From the NCBI RefSeq assembly GCF_030409605.1, contig NZ_JAUFQG010000004.1, positions 2,234,501 through 2,298,500 of the forward strand: DNA of 64,000 nt, given 5' to 3'. Made by a program: the position numbers and the translations under genes. Positions 10,225 through 19,404 of this stretch are shown here, piece after piece. Position 1 is the stretch's first letter. Every line of letters begins with the position of its first letter. Below the pieces are notes generated by a model. It was not told the origin of the DNA. It did not search any database and was given only the letters and a program-made list of their open reading frames with translations. The stretch comes from Simiduia curdlanivorans. Lineage in GTDB: Bacteria > Pseudomonadota > Gammaproteobacteria > Pseudomonadales > Cellvibrionaceae.

Positions 10225-11688
10225 TCAGCGCATGGCCTTTTCCTGCATTGCCCGCACGTCGCGCACCCTTTCTTGCAGGATTGCCGTGGTGTGGTAGTTG
10301 CCTTCGGCCAGTTTCAGGCCATTGCGCAGCTGCACCATGGCGGCGTCGTAGATGCCGTTTAGGATGAAATACTCCGCTCGCGCTTCGTGCACACCTAAAA
10401 TATTGCCCGCTAAGCCGTGAACTTCCGCCAGCTGATACCACACATAGGGGTCGGCGCTGCGGCGGCGAGAGTGGCGGTCGAGAACCTGTTCGCTCTGTAG
10501 GTAAAAGCCGGCCTTCATCAGGGTATCGGCGTAAGCCATGTTGACCGGATGGTTGGTGGGCTCGGTTTTCAGTAGCTGTTGCTGGACGGCAATAGCTTCT
10601 TCGTAGCGGGCTTCGGCGGTGTAGATATCGGCGAGGGCGAGTTGATATTCCAGTTTATTCGGGGCCTGTACGAGTAGAGGCGCTAGCGCTTCGTGGGCGC
10701 GATCGGGTTGGCCAGACTTGCTGTAAGCGAGGACTAGGCCATAGCGGCTGGCTTCTTTATTCAGGCTGTCGCCGTCAATTTCGCTACTGAAGCGCTTAAC
10801 AGCTGCTTGTGGGCTCTCGGCTTGCATCAAAAAGACCCGCGCGCGCATCAAATGGAAGCTTAGGCTGGATTCGTAGCTCTTCTTCGGAAAGCGGGTGGCT
10901 CTGTTCATGGAGTCGGCGATTCGGCTTTCGGTCACCGGGTGAGTGAGCAAAAACTCCGGCGGCCGGCGCGAGTAGCGGGTAGAGCGTAACATGGACTCAA
11001 ACATCTCTGGCACCGCGTAGGGGTCTAGCCCTGCAGCTACCATGGTCTCCATGCCCACCCGGTCTGCCTCTTGCTCATTTTGGCGCGAGAAGCGCAATTG
11101 GTTGTCGAGCGAGGCCGCTTGGGTTGCCATCATCGCCGCCATGCCAGCATCGCCGCCGGCAGTGGCCATTAACACCAAGCTTGCCAGCATGGCCGCGGTG
11201 GTGGGAATGCTGGCATTTTGCCGGGCTTCGACGCCACGGGCAAAGTGACGCTGGGATAAATGCCCCAGTTCGTGCGCCAGCACCGATGCCAGCTGGTTTT
11301 CAGTATTGGCCGTGGTGAACAGCCCGGTGTGAATACCCATAACGCCGCCGGGCACGGCAAAAGCGTTCATGGTGGGGTTTTTAACCAGCAAAAGCTCTAT
11401 TCTCTTATCGGGCAGCTCGCTGTAGCCGGCCAGTTTGGCCACCAACTTCTCTAAATAATCGACCATAAGTGGGTCGTGCGAGGTGGGCACCTGGGCGCGA
11501 AAGGCCCGTGCCCAACTTTCCCCCAACTCTCTTTCCTGTTGGGGTGATACAATGCCGCTGGTTGCATCGCCGAGGGCGGGAAGCTGGATGTCGTTGGTTT
11601 GGCTAAACGCAGGAGCGCTTAAACAGGCCGCGGCCAAGAGGGTGGCGATCAAGGTTTTCGTGGAATGTCGGCCGCAAATTTTGGGCAC
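10225..11688 (-). CDS. bepA: BepA-like periplasmic M48 metalloprotease with TPR repeats
   Basis: Periplasmic zinc protease/chaperone related to E. coli BepA (YfgC), which helps assemble outer-membrane proteins such as LptD and degrades stalled ones. I chose the GTG at 11688 because GGAG lies 8 nt upstream and the signal peptide then begins promptly (TLIATLLAAACLSAPAFSQ). The open frame extends to 11802, but that would overlap the divergent promoter region and add 38 residues before the signal peptide. The zinc site HELGH is at about residues 136-140, with the third ligand in the downstream EQEADRVGMETM motif. TPR-like helices fill roughly the last 200 residues. The protein is 487 residues long from this start, matching the family. 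It is divergent from the TusA-like gene. Confidence 0.88.
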   Translation of the reverse strand: MPKICGRHSTKTLIATLLAAACLSAPAFSQTNDIQLPALGDATSGIVSPQQERELGESWARAFRAQVPTSHDPLMVDYLEKLVAKLAGYSELPDKRIELLLVKNPTMNAFAVPGGVMGIHTGLFTTANTENQLASVLAHELGHLSQRHFARGVEARQNASIPTTAAMLASLVLMATAGGDAGMAAMMATQAASLDNQLRFSRQNEQEADRVGMETMVAAGLDPYAVPEMFESMLRSTRYSRRPPEFLLTHPVTESRIADSMNRATRFPKKSYESSLSFHLMRARVFLMQAESPQAAVKRFSSEIDGDSLNKEASRYGLVLAYSKSGQPDRAHEALAPLLVQAPNKLEYQLALADIYTAEARYEEAIAVQQQLLKTEPTNHPVNMAYADTLMKAGFYLQSEQVLDRHSRRRSADPYVWYQLAEVHGLAGNILGVHEARAEYFILNGIYDAAMVQLRNGLKLAEGNYHTTAILQERVRDVRAMQEKAMR

Positions 11689-11784
11689 AAAGCGCTCTCC
11701 GTGTAATGATGGCTCCACTCTATCGGTTTCGGGCTTTATCGACCAGCCGTGTTGAGTGGTGAATGTGTAATTTGACCCTGAACT

Positions 11785-11798
11785 TGAACCTAGGTTCA
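11785..11798. promoter_or_regulatory. 14-bp perfect palindrome in divergent promoter region
   Basis: TGAACCTAGGTTCA lies 20 bp before the TusA-like start and about 100 bp before the chosen bepA start. Its form is that of a dimeric repressor site, but I cannot name a regulator. Confidence 0.35.
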
Positions 11799-11817
11799 GC
11801 AATTTTTTGTAAAGCGA

Positions 11818-12072
11818 ATGAACATGTCTGCAGACAAGCCGTTACCCGATGCGCAGCTAACCATCGATGCCCGCCATATGGCTTGCCCTATGCCGCTGTT
11901 GAAAGCCAAGCAGGGTATGAATCAACTCACCAGTGGCGAGGTTTTATGCCTGTTGGCCACAGACGCCGGTTCGATGCGCGATATTCCGGCTTACTGTAAA
12001 ATCAGTGGTCATTTTTTGATCGCCGAGCGCGCGACCGATACTGAATTTTGCTATTGGTTGCAAAAGCGCTAG
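11818..12072 (+). CDS. TusA/SirA-like sulfur-carrier protein
   Basis: Small cytoplasmic protein of 84 residues in the TusA (SirA/YedF) family, which carry persulfide sulfur on a conserved Cys for thiouridine, molybdenum cofactor or other sulfur transfer. The family signature Cys-Pro-x-Pro is present (ARHMACPMPLLKAK; Cys23), followed by the typical GEVLCLLATDAGSMRDI strand/helix. ATG at 11818 is used; a second ATG two codons later is possible. The gene is divergent from the bepA-like gene and 43 bp before the PerM-like gene, suggesting co-transcription with the latter. Because YedF and TusA paralogues share the motif, I leave the symbol empty. Confidence 0.85.
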   Translation: MNMSADKPLPDAQLTIDARHMACPMPLLKAKQGMNQLTSGEVLCLLATDAGSMRDIPAYCKISGHFLIAERATDTEFCYWLQKR

Positions 12073-12115
12073 GATTCGCACCCGGTACTCTTCCCCTATT
12101 TTGGAACCCCACAGA

Positions 12116-13195
12116 ATGCTCAATATTTTTCGCAGTTGGACTAATCGCTACTTCTACGACGAGGAAGCGATTCTACTGTTGATATTGTTGGTTGTCGGCT
12201 TGGTTTTGGTGGTCACCATGGGCACCATTCTTGCGCCCATGATTGCCGCTATTATCTTGGCGTTTCTGTTGCAGGGGCTGGTGGTTCGATTGTCGAACAT
12301 GGGGCTTAACCCCATGGTGTCGGTGTGGCTGGCGTTTACCTTGCTAGTGGCGGGGTTGGTGTCCACTTTATTTGTAGTATTTCCCATACTCTGGCGGCAA
12401 ATGGGCAACTTGCTCGACGAGCTGCCGCGCATGATGGTGCAAGCCAAGTCGCAGCTGGCATTGCTACCCAGCCGCTACCCCGAGTTTGTCTCTGAAGAGC
12501 ATATCGAGCGCATTAACAATTTGGCCGGCGCTGAACTTGGCCAGGTGGGGCAGAGCCTTGTGACCTATTCGGTCGCCTCGGTGCCGCTACTGGTTACGGC
12601 GTTGATCTATTTAGTGTTGGTGCCGATTTTAGTGTTTTTCTTTTTGAAAGATCATCGCCAAATACTCGCCTGGCTGAGTGGTTTTCTGCCCCGCAAGCGC
12701 CCGATTATGCGCCGTGTTTGGTTGGAAATGAATGACCAGGTGGCTAACTATATCCGCGGTAAAGCCTTGGAAATTTTTATTGTTACCGGGGTCAGCTTTG
12801 CCGCCTTTTCCTTCTTAGGTTTGCGTTATTCGCTGCTGCTTGCTATCGCCGTAGGCTTGTCGGTTTTGGTGCCTTATATAGGCGCTGCGGTAGTCACCTT
12901 GCCGGTGTTAATGGTGGGTTTGTGGCAGTGGGGGTTGGCGCCAGATTTTTATTGGCTGCTGGTGGTTTACGGCATCATTCAGGCGGTCGACGGCAATGTC
13001 TTAGTACCCGTGTTGTTTTCTGAAGCAGTTAATTTGCACCCAGTGGCGATTATTTTAGCGGTATTGGTGTTTGGCGGTGTCTGGGGCTTTTGGGGCGTGT
13101 TTTTTGCGATCCCATTAGCCACACTCATTAAAGCCGTGTTGAACGCTTGGCCGAGTAAGACCAATGGTGAGAGTGCGCCGGAAGTTTCAGTTTGA
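12116..13195 (+). CDS. AI-2E/PerM-type transporter family protein
   Basis: Inner-membrane protein of 359 residues in the AI-2E transporter (PerM/YdiK/TqsA) superfamily, with about eight membrane segments. They include the N-terminal pair LLLILLVVGLVLVVTMGTIL and MIAAIILAFLLQGLVV, and the C-terminal GGVWGFWGVFFAIPLATLIKAV block that is typical of the family. I prefer the ATG at 12116 to an in-frame TTG five codons upstream. Family members export small molecules or act as sodium/proton antiporters; only one clade handles autoinducer-2, so the substrate is open. The stop codon is followed after 2 bp by the start of the M16 protease, which suggests translational coupling. Confidence 0.85.
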   Translation: MLNIFRSWTNRYFYDEEAILLLILLVVGLVLVVTMGTILAPMIAAIILAFLLQGLVVRLSNMGLNPMVSVWLAFTLLVAGLVSTLFVVFPILWRQMGNLLDELPRMMVQAKSQLALLPSRYPEFVSEEHIERINNLAGAELGQVGQSLVTYSVASVPLLVTALIYLVLVPILVFFFLKDHRQILAWLSGFLPRKRPIMRRVWLEMNDQVANYIRGKALEIFIVTGVSFAAFSFLGLRYSLLLAIAVGLSVLVPYIGAAVVTLPVLMVGLWQWGLAPDFYWLLVVYGIIQAVDGNVLVPVLFSEAVNLHPVAIILAVLVFGGVWGFWGVFFAIPLATLIKAVLNAWPSKTNGESAPEVSV

Positions 13196-13197
13196 AA

Positions 13198-16143
13198 ATG
13201 ATTGCACAACCTAAATATTGCCTCTCGGCGCTGACCTTGTGGTTGGCGACTTATTTTTTCTCCGCGCTGGTGTGGGCTCAAGTTAGCGAGCAGACCACGC
13301 AAGCGACAACAGCGGTGGATAAAGGCGATAGTGCGGTCGCAGAAGAAGTACTGAAAGCGCCATCGGCAGAATCAGTGATCGTGCAATCGGTGGTGCCGGT
13401 TAAAAGCCCTAACGACGATCGCGATTACAAATACATAGAGTTGGCCAACGGCTTAAAAGTATTGCTGATATCAGACCCAGTCACCGAGGAGTCGGCCGCG
13501 TCGCTGCAGGTTGCCGTGGGCAGCGCGCAAGACCCAGAAGGTCGCGAGGGGCTGGCACATTTTCTTGAGCACATGTTGTTTTTGGGCACAGAAAAATACC
13601 CAGAAGCCGATGCCTACCCGCAATACATCGCTAAAAGTGGCGGCAGTCATAACGCTTACACTAGCCTTGATCACACCAATTATTTCCTCAGTGTCAGGCC
13701 CGACTTTCTCGCCGGTGCGCTGGATCGCTTCGCGCAGTTTTTTATTGCGCCGCTGTTTACCGAAGCCTACGTAAACCGAGAAAAAGAAGCGGTACAGGCC
13801 GAGTTTCTGGCCAAAATTAAAGACGATAGCCGGCGCAGTCATTCGGTGGTTCAGGCCGTCATGAACCCGAATCATCCCGCGGCTCGGTTTACGGTCGGAA
13901 ATCTCGACACCTTAGCCGACAGGCCGAACCAAAATGTTAGGGATCAACTCATTGAATTTTACGCCAAGTATTATTCGGCCGACCAAATGTCGCTGGTGGT
14001 GCTGGGGCGTGAGAGCTTAGCGGAACTCGAGCGCATGGTGGCCGAGCGCTTCAATGCGGTGCCGCAATTGGTGAGACCCGAAATGCTCAATAGTCAGCCG
14101 CTGTTTCTACCCGACGCGCTACCACTCGAGGTGCGCTATAGGCCAGAGCAAGAATTGCGCGAGTTGCGGCTAACCTTTCCCGTGCCCGATAGCCGAAGTT
14201 ATTTTCAAGAGAAGCCATTAACGCAAATTGCTAACTTACTCGGTCACGAAGGCCGCAGTAGTTTGTTGTCGGCGCTGAAGGCCGAGGGTTTGGCAGAAAG
14301 TTTATGGGCCGGCGAAAACGACTACGGCCCCTATGGCAGTTCCTTCGTGGTCTCGATAGCCCTCACTGAAAAAGGCCAAAATAATCCTGAGCTGGTTAAG
14401 GCGTGGGTATTTACCGCCATCGATATCATCAAGCGCGATGGCTTAGAGCCGTGGCGGTTTGAGGAGCTTAAACAGCTGGCCGATATTAGCTTTCGCTTCC
14501 AAGAAAAAAGAAGCCCCGCGTCTCTCGTGCAAACCTTGGCGCGAAATTTACATCTATACCCAGCGCCCGATGTGTTGCGAGCCGGCTATATTTACGAGGG
14601 TTTTGACCAATCTTTATTAGAGTTATATCTCGATTACTTGCGGCCCGACAATGTGTTTGTGCTGCAGGCCGACGACAAGCTAGAAACGCAACAATTAAGC
14701 CCCCTGTACGACACGCCTTATTTAGTGCAAAAGCCAAAGCCGCTTTTAGCGTTAACACAAGAACAGCGCGACCAACTCAAGTTGCCTGCGCCCAACCCCT
14801 TTATACCTGGGCGTTTACAAGTGCGCGATACGGTATCTAAAAGCAGTTTGCCCGAACGCTTAATTGCCGAGTCAAAACTCCGGCTTTGGTATATGCAGGA
14901 TAACCAATTCGATTTGCCCAAGAGTGTGATTCGCATTCAGTTGCGCTCGCCGGCGGTTGGCGTCGATTTGCAAACTCGGGTGCAAGCCGAGTTGTATGTC
15001 GCCATGGTGTTGGACGAATTAAATGAATACAGCTACCCCGCTTTTTTGGCCGGCCTAGGGTTTGATGTGCAGGCCACGGCGCGCGGGCTGGATATTACCG
15101 TAGCCGGTTACAACGATCGACAGGGCTTGTTGTTAACGGAAGTGCTGGAGGCCTTGGTTAGCCCGCGGTTGGAATCATCTCGGTTTGCCAATGTGCGCGG
15201 TGAGTTAATGCGGCGAGCGCGCAACGGCGATAAGCAACCACCTTATATTCAGCTGTTTCAGCAACTGGTGCCTACGCTGTACGAACCCGCTTGGCCGAGC
15301 GCCGAAATAGCCGACGCCATGGGCAACACTGGGCTTGCCGATTTGAAAAATTTTGGCCGCAGGTTCACCCTCAATAGCCAGGTCGATATGCTCGCCTATG
15401 GCAACCTGCTGCCGGCCGAAGCGCGCCAACTGGCCACCTTGGTGGGCCAGCAATTAACCCAAGGTAGGCCGATCAATCAGAAGGGCAAGTTAAAACTACT
15501 CACCTCCGCGCGCGGTGGTTACGAGCGGCAATTATCAGTGCAGCACAACGACAACGCGCTGGTGATCTATCACCAGGCCGACAGCGATAGGTACAGCGAT
15601 AGAGCCCACCTGATGCTCTTGGCGCAAAGTATTCGCACGCCTTTCTTCAACAGTATTCGCACCGAGCAGCAATTGGGTTATGTGGTCTTCGCCGGCGCCA
15701 TGCCCATCGCCGAATACCCGGGCCTAGTGCTGGTGGCTCAGTCGCCGCACGCCGATGCCCGCCGGTTGCGCGCGGCCTTTGATGACTTCATTAGCCAAAT
15801 GCCCGAGTGGCTAGCCGATGATTTGGATTTACAGCGCAGTGCCGTGCTGGCGCAATTGCAGGAAAAACCCAAAAATCTGGCGGAGCAGGCCGGCCGCTTC
15901 TGGGATGAGATTGCCGCTGTGGGGCCGGCCGGCGACGTCGATTTTCAGCGCCGTAAAAAGCTCATTAAAGCGCTGGAACAGGTTAATGCGGTGACCTTGC
16001 GAACCTTCGCCTATCGACTATTCGACCCAGAGCGCCGCTTGGTGCTGGGGACAGGGCCTATGGCCACAGAGGCCGAGCCGGTGACCAAGGTCACGGACCT
16101 CTCAAGCTTTAAGGCGAGCGGTAAGCACTATATAGTGCCTTGA
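13198..16143 (+). CDS. Secreted insulinase-like M16 zinc protease
   Basis: Pitrilysin/insulinase family protease of 981 residues, the usual size for a four-domain M16A enzyme. An N-terminal signal peptide (MIAQPKYCLSALTLWLATYF... ending near VWAQ) predicts a periplasmic location. The inverted zinc motif HFLEH is at about residues 120-124, and the distal Glu ligand lies in NREKEAVQAEF near residue 197. The second-half hallmark EQQLGYVVFAG, which helps bind substrate, is present near residue 820. ATG at 13198 is preferred over an overlapping TTG at 13192. It probably degrades peptides in the periplasm. The gene follows the PerM-like gene by 2 bp and ends 340 bp before aceE. Confidence 0.92.
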   Translation: MIAQPKYCLSALTLWLATYFFSALVWAQVSEQTTQATTAVDKGDSAVAEEVLKAPSAESVIVQSVVPVKSPNDDRDYKYIELANGLKVLLISDPVTEESAASLQVAVGSAQDPEGREGLAHFLEHMLFLGTEKYPEADAYPQYIAKSGGSHNAYTSLDHTNYFLSVRPDFLAGALDRFAQFFIAPLFTEAYVNREKEAVQAEFLAKIKDDSRRSHSVVQAVMNPNHPAARFTVGNLDTLADRPNQNVRDQLIEFYAKYYSADQMSLVVLGRESLAELERMVAERFNAVPQLVRPEMLNSQPLFLPDALPLEVRYRPEQELRELRLTFPVPDSRSYFQEKPLTQIANLLGHEGRSSLLSALKAEGLAESLWAGENDYGPYGSSFVVSIALTEKGQNNPELVKAWVFTAIDIIKRDGLEPWRFEELKQLADISFRFQEKRSPASLVQTLARNLHLYPAPDVLRAGYIYEGFDQSLLELYLDYLRPDNVFVLQADDKLETQQLSPLYDTPYLVQKPKPLLALTQEQRDQLKLPAPNPFIPGRLQVRDTVSKSSLPERLIAESKLRLWYMQDNQFDLPKSVIRIQLRSPAVGVDLQTRVQAELYVAMVLDELNEYSYPAFLAGLGFDVQATARGLDITVAGYNDRQGLLLTEVLEALVSPRLESSRFANVRGELMRRARNGDKQPPYIQLFQQLVPTLYEPAWPSAEIADAMGNTGLADLKNFGRRFTLNSQVDMLAYGNLLPAEARQLATLVGQQLTQGRPINQKGKLKLLTSARGGYERQLSVQHNDNALVIYHQADSDRYSDRAHLMLLAQSIRTPFFNSIRTEQQLGYVVFAGAMPIAEYPGLVLVAQSPHADARRLRAAFDDFISQMPEWLADDLDLQRSAVLAQLQEKPKNLAEQAGRFWDEIAAVGPAGDVDFQRRKKLIKALEQVNAVTLRTFAYRLFDPERRLVLGTGPMATEAEPVTKVTDLSSFKASGKHYIVP

Positions 16144-16182
16144 GCTATGCGGTATTGCCCTCAGGCCATGTCTAGGTTGGTT

Positions 16183-16199
16183 TTGTAGAAAAATTACAA
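16183..16199. promoter_or_regulatory. Candidate HexR-type operator 1
   Basis: TTGTAGAAAAATTACAA is an inverted repeat TTGTA-N7-TACAA. It fits the HexR pattern as I recall it (TTGTARTWWWAYTACAA) at all but one position. It is 150 bp upstream of an equivalent site, before aceE. HexR is an RpiR-family repressor of central carbon metabolism genes. No hexR gene is visible here, so this is an inference from motif and context. Confidence 0.6.
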
Positions 16200-16332
16200 A
16201 TGAAACTAATTTTACACTAGGCCATTTCGGCAATTATTTTCGGCATTTCCGCCGGAAAACTCGCAATAATCTAAACGACCCAGTATTATGATGCCAATTA
16301 TCAAGCGCATAGCTGTATCTCATGCCTTGATT

Positions 16333-16349
16333 TTGTAAAAAAACTACAA
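16333..16349. promoter_or_regulatory. Candidate HexR-type operator 2
   Basis: TTGTAAAAAAACTACAA again matches TTGTA-N7-TACAA and the recalled HexR pattern at all but one position. It lies about 42 bp upstream of the predicted -35 box of the aceE promoter, a position from which a regulator could activate or, by looping with site 1, repress. Confidence 0.6.
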
Positions 16350-16391
16350 GAATGAACATAGAGGACGTAATTCTCGCTCAGTCAGTTTTTT

Positions 16392-16420
16392 TTGAGCGAT
16401 CATTGCGCTGCCTCTATACT
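16392..16420 (+). promoter_or_regulatory. Predicted sigma70 promoter of aceE
   Basis: TTGAGC and TATACT separated by exactly 17 bp, about 60 bp before the aceE start. The aceE ribosome site AAGGAG lies at 16471-16476, 6 nt before ATG. Confidence 0.55.
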
Positions 16421-16482
16421 CTTTCGATTGTTTATTTCACACGTTGACTACAACCGGCATGCCCGGGTGAAAGGAGAGTTGA

Positions 16483-19143
16483 ATGACAGAGGATATTGAT
16501 GCCCTCGAAACGCGCGAGTGGCTCGATGCTCTACACGCGGTAATTCGTTACGGCGGCGACGGCCGTGCGGCGTTTTTGCTCAAGCAGATGTTCGACCGCG
16601 CCACTATGGCCGGTGTGGATTTACCTGCAGCAATTACCACCCCCTACCGCAACACCATTCCCCCCAAGAAAGAAAAGCGCATGCCGGGCGACCTGTTCAT
16701 GGAACGCCGCATCCGCTCGTTAATTCGTTGGAATGCCTTGGCCATGGTTATGCGTGCCAATGACAACGACGACGGTTTGGGTGGCCACATCTCTAGCTTT
16801 AGTTCCGCGGCGACTTTGTACGACGTGGGCTTTAACTATTTCTTCCGCGGCAACGACGGCGAAGAGCTAGGCGACCTCATTTACTACCAGGGCCACAGCG
16901 CGCCGGGTATGTACGCTCGCTCCTTCCTCGAAGGCCGCTTGAGCGAAGATCAGCTCGACAACTTCCGCCGCGAAGTGGATGGCGCTGGTTTGTCTTCTTA
17001 CCCGCACCCTTGGTTAATGCCCGATTACTGGCAGTTCCCCACCGTATCTATGGGCTTGGGGCCATTGCAGGCCATTTATCAGGCGCACGTGATGCGCTAC
17101 GCCTCGGCGCGGGGCTTATCGCCACGTGGCGATCGCAAAGTTTGGGCCTTCTTGGGCGACGGCGAGTGCGACGAGCCGGAGTCTTTAGGTGCCATTGGTT
17201 TGGCCGGCCGCGAAGGCTTGGAAAACCTGATTTTCGTGATCAACTGTAACCTGCAGCGCCTCGATGGTCCGGTGCGCGGTAACGGTAAGATCATGCAAGA
17301 GCTGGAAGGTATTTTCCGCGGCGCGGGTTGGAACGTGATTAAAGTGGTGTGGGGCCGTCATTGGGACGCACTGCTGGAAAAAGACACCACCGGCTTGCTG
17401 CAAAAGCGCATGGACGAAGTGTGCGACGGCGAATTGCAAAACTACAAGGCCAACGGCGGCGCTTATACCCGCAAGCATTTCTTCGGCAAATACCCGGAGC
17501 TGCTTGAGCTGGTAAAAGACATGAGCGATGACGAGATCATGAAGCTCAACCGCGGCGGTCACGATCCCTATAAGGTTTACGCGGCTTACGCCGAGGCCAT
17601 GGCCTGTAAAGGTCAGCCCACGTGTATATTGGCCCAAACTGTAAAAGGTTATGGCCTAGGTGCAGCCGGTGAAGCGGCCAACATCACCCACTCGGTGAAG
17701 AAGTTGGATGTGGAATCGCTGAAAGGTTTCCGCGATCGCTTCGGTATTCCTATCTCCGATGAAGAGCTGAAAACCGTTCCCTACTACCGTCCAGCGCCAG
17801 ACAGCCCAGAGATGCAGTACATGCACTCGCGCCGCAAGCAGCTGAATGGTTACCTGCCCGCGCGTCAGGCAGATTTCGATGCGCTGGAAATTCCCTCGTT
17901 GGAAACTTTTAAAGCCCAGCTTAAAGGTACCGGTGAGCGCGAAATTTCTACCACCATGGCGTGGGTGCGTTTTATCTCTACCTTAGTAAAAGATAAAAAC
18001 ATTGGCGAGCGCGTGGTGCCCATCGTGCCCGATGAAGCGCGCACCTTTGGTATGGAAGGCATGTTCCGTCAGCTGGGTATTTATACCTCTGAAGGGCAAA
18101 AATACGTGCCCCATGATCACGATCAGATCATGTACTACAAGGAAGACAAGAAGGGTCAAATTCTGGAAGAGGGTATCAACGAAGCCGGTGCTATGGCCGC
18201 TTGGTTGGCCGCGGCAACTGCCTACTCGAACAGCAACTGCCCGCTGATTCCTTGCTACATCTATTACTCCATGTTCGGTTTCCAGCGTATCGGTGACTTG
18301 GCGTGGGCTGCAGGCGATAGCCAAGCGCGCGGTTTCTTGATTGGCGCAACCGCCGGTCGCACCACCCTAAACGGTGAAGGTTTACAGCATCAGGATGGTC
18401 ACAGCCACGTATTGGCCAACACCATTCCCAACTGTAAAACCTACGACCCAACCTACAGCTACGAGCTGGCGGTGATCATGCACGACGGCATGAAGCGGAT
18501 GTATCAAGACAAGGAAAATTGTTTCTACTACATCACCACCATGAACGAAAACTACGTTCACCCCGACATGCCCGTTGGCGCCGAAGACGGCATCATCAAA
18601 GGTATGTACTTGCTGAAAGAAGGCAAGAAGACCAAGAAGGGTGGCTTGCGGGTTCAGTTGATGGGGGCAGGCTCAATTCTGCGCGAAGTGGAAGCGGCGG
18701 CGGAAATTCTGCGCGAAGATTTCGGCGTAGAGTCCGACATCTGGAGCATGACCAGTGTGAACGAACTGACCCGCGACGGTCAGCGTGTATCGCGCTGGAA
18801 TATGTTAAACCCAGAAGCCAAAGCGCCACGCAAAGCTTACATTACTGAGTGCCTAGAGAAGCAAGAAGGCCCAGTGATTGCAGCAACCGACTACTTGAAA
18901 ACCTATACCGAACAGCTGCGCGCCTTTATTCCTGGCGACTATGTAGCGCTTGGTACCGAAGGTTTCGGTCGCTCGGATACGCGTAAAAAGTTGCGTCACT
19001 TCTTCGAAGTAGATCGTCACTTTGTTGCCGTTGCTGCGCTGAAAGCGCTAGCAGACCAAGGTGCTATTAAAGCCTCTGTGGTGAGCAAAGCGCTGAAGCA
19101 ATTCGGTATCGATTCAGAAAAGCCAGACCCAATGAGCGTGTAA
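16483..19143 (+). CDS. aceE: Pyruvate dehydrogenase E1 component, homodimeric
   Basis: Thiamine-diphosphate enzyme that decarboxylates pyruvate and reductively acetylates the lipoyl groups of AceF. The 886-residue length nearly equals the E. coli enzyme (887). Typical features are the N-terminal sequence beginning MTEDIDALETREWLDALHAV, the ThDP/metal motif GDGECDEPES at about residue 224 ending in the Asn of VINCNLQRLDGP, and the C-terminal segment ending in MSV. AAGGAG stands 6 nt before the ATG. The gene is preceded by two HexR-like sites and a sigma70 promoter rather than by a pdhR gene. A good intrinsic terminator lies between it and aceF, so downstream expression may depend on readthrough or on a second promoter. 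Confidence 0.98.
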   Translation: MTEDIDALETREWLDALHAVIRYGGDGRAAFLLKQMFDRATMAGVDLPAAITTPYRNTIPPKKEKRMPGDLFMERRIRSLIRWNALAMVMRANDNDDGLGGHISSFSSAATLYDVGFNYFFRGNDGEELGDLIYYQGHSAPGMYARSFLEGRLSEDQLDNFRREVDGAGLSSYPHPWLMPDYWQFPTVSMGLGPLQAIYQAHVMRYASARGLSPRGDRKVWAFLGDGECDEPESLGAIGLAGREGLENLIFVINCNLQRLDGPVRGNGKIMQELEGIFRGAGWNVIKVVWGRHWDALLEKDTTGLLQKRMDEVCDGELQNYKANGGAYTRKHFFGKYPELLELVKDMSDDEIMKLNRGGHDPYKVYAAYAEAMACKGQPTCILAQTVKGYGLGAAGEAANITHSVKKLDVESLKGFRDRFGIPISDEELKTVPYYRPAPDSPEMQYMHSRRKQLNGYLPARQADFDALEIPSLETFKAQLKGTGEREISTTMAWVRFISTLVKDKNIGERVVPIVPDEARTFGMEGMFRQLGIYTSEGQKYVPHDHDQIMYYKEDKKGQILEEGINEAGAMAAWLAAATAYSNSNCPLIPCYIYYSMFGFQRIGDLAWAAGDSQARGFLIGATAGRTTLNGEGLQHQDGHSHVLANTIPNCKTYDPTYSYELAVIMHDGMKRMYQDKENCFYYITTMNENYVHPDMPVGAEDGIIKGMYLLKEGKKTKKGGLRVQLMGAGSILREVEAAAEILREDFGVESDIWSMTSVNELTRDGQRVSRWNMLNPEAKAPRKAYITECLEKQEGPVIAATDYLKTYTEQLRAFIPGDYVALGTEGFGRSDTRKKLRHFFEVDRHFVAVAALKALADQGAIKASVVSKALKQFGIDSEKPDPMSV

Positions 19144-19156
19144 ACGCTCTGGCCTT

Positions 19157-19186
19157 AAAAAGTGGTGGTTCACTTCGCCACTTTTT
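19157..19186 (+). terminator. Intrinsic terminator between aceE and aceF
   Basis: AAAAAGTGG / CCACTTTTT stem with a 12-nt loop, 13 nt after the aceE stop. It would uncouple aceE from aceF unless read through; 218 bp of sequence with room for a promoter separates it from the aceF start. Confidence 0.75.
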
Positions 19187-19404
19187 ACTTAGGGGCCGAT
19201 AGGTAATAAAAACAGGATAATTTTTTATCCGAGATCTTTGCAGGAGCGGGAATTTTGTTCTCTGGCAAGGCGGATCAGCACACAGAGAGGGCGTTTATGT
19301 TGATAAATGACCGATTGAGCACAGATCCAACGCCAGCAGAGGGGAAAATGACAAACCTGCACTGATCTCAAATCCCTTGAAAGATCATACGCAAGGAGTT
19401 GACC

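Noticed and set aside
11689..11802. N-terminal extension of the bepA-like gene up to the upstream ATG at 11802.
   Set aside because: It would put 38 extra residues before a normal signal peptide, while a GTG with a well-placed GGAG lies at 11688.
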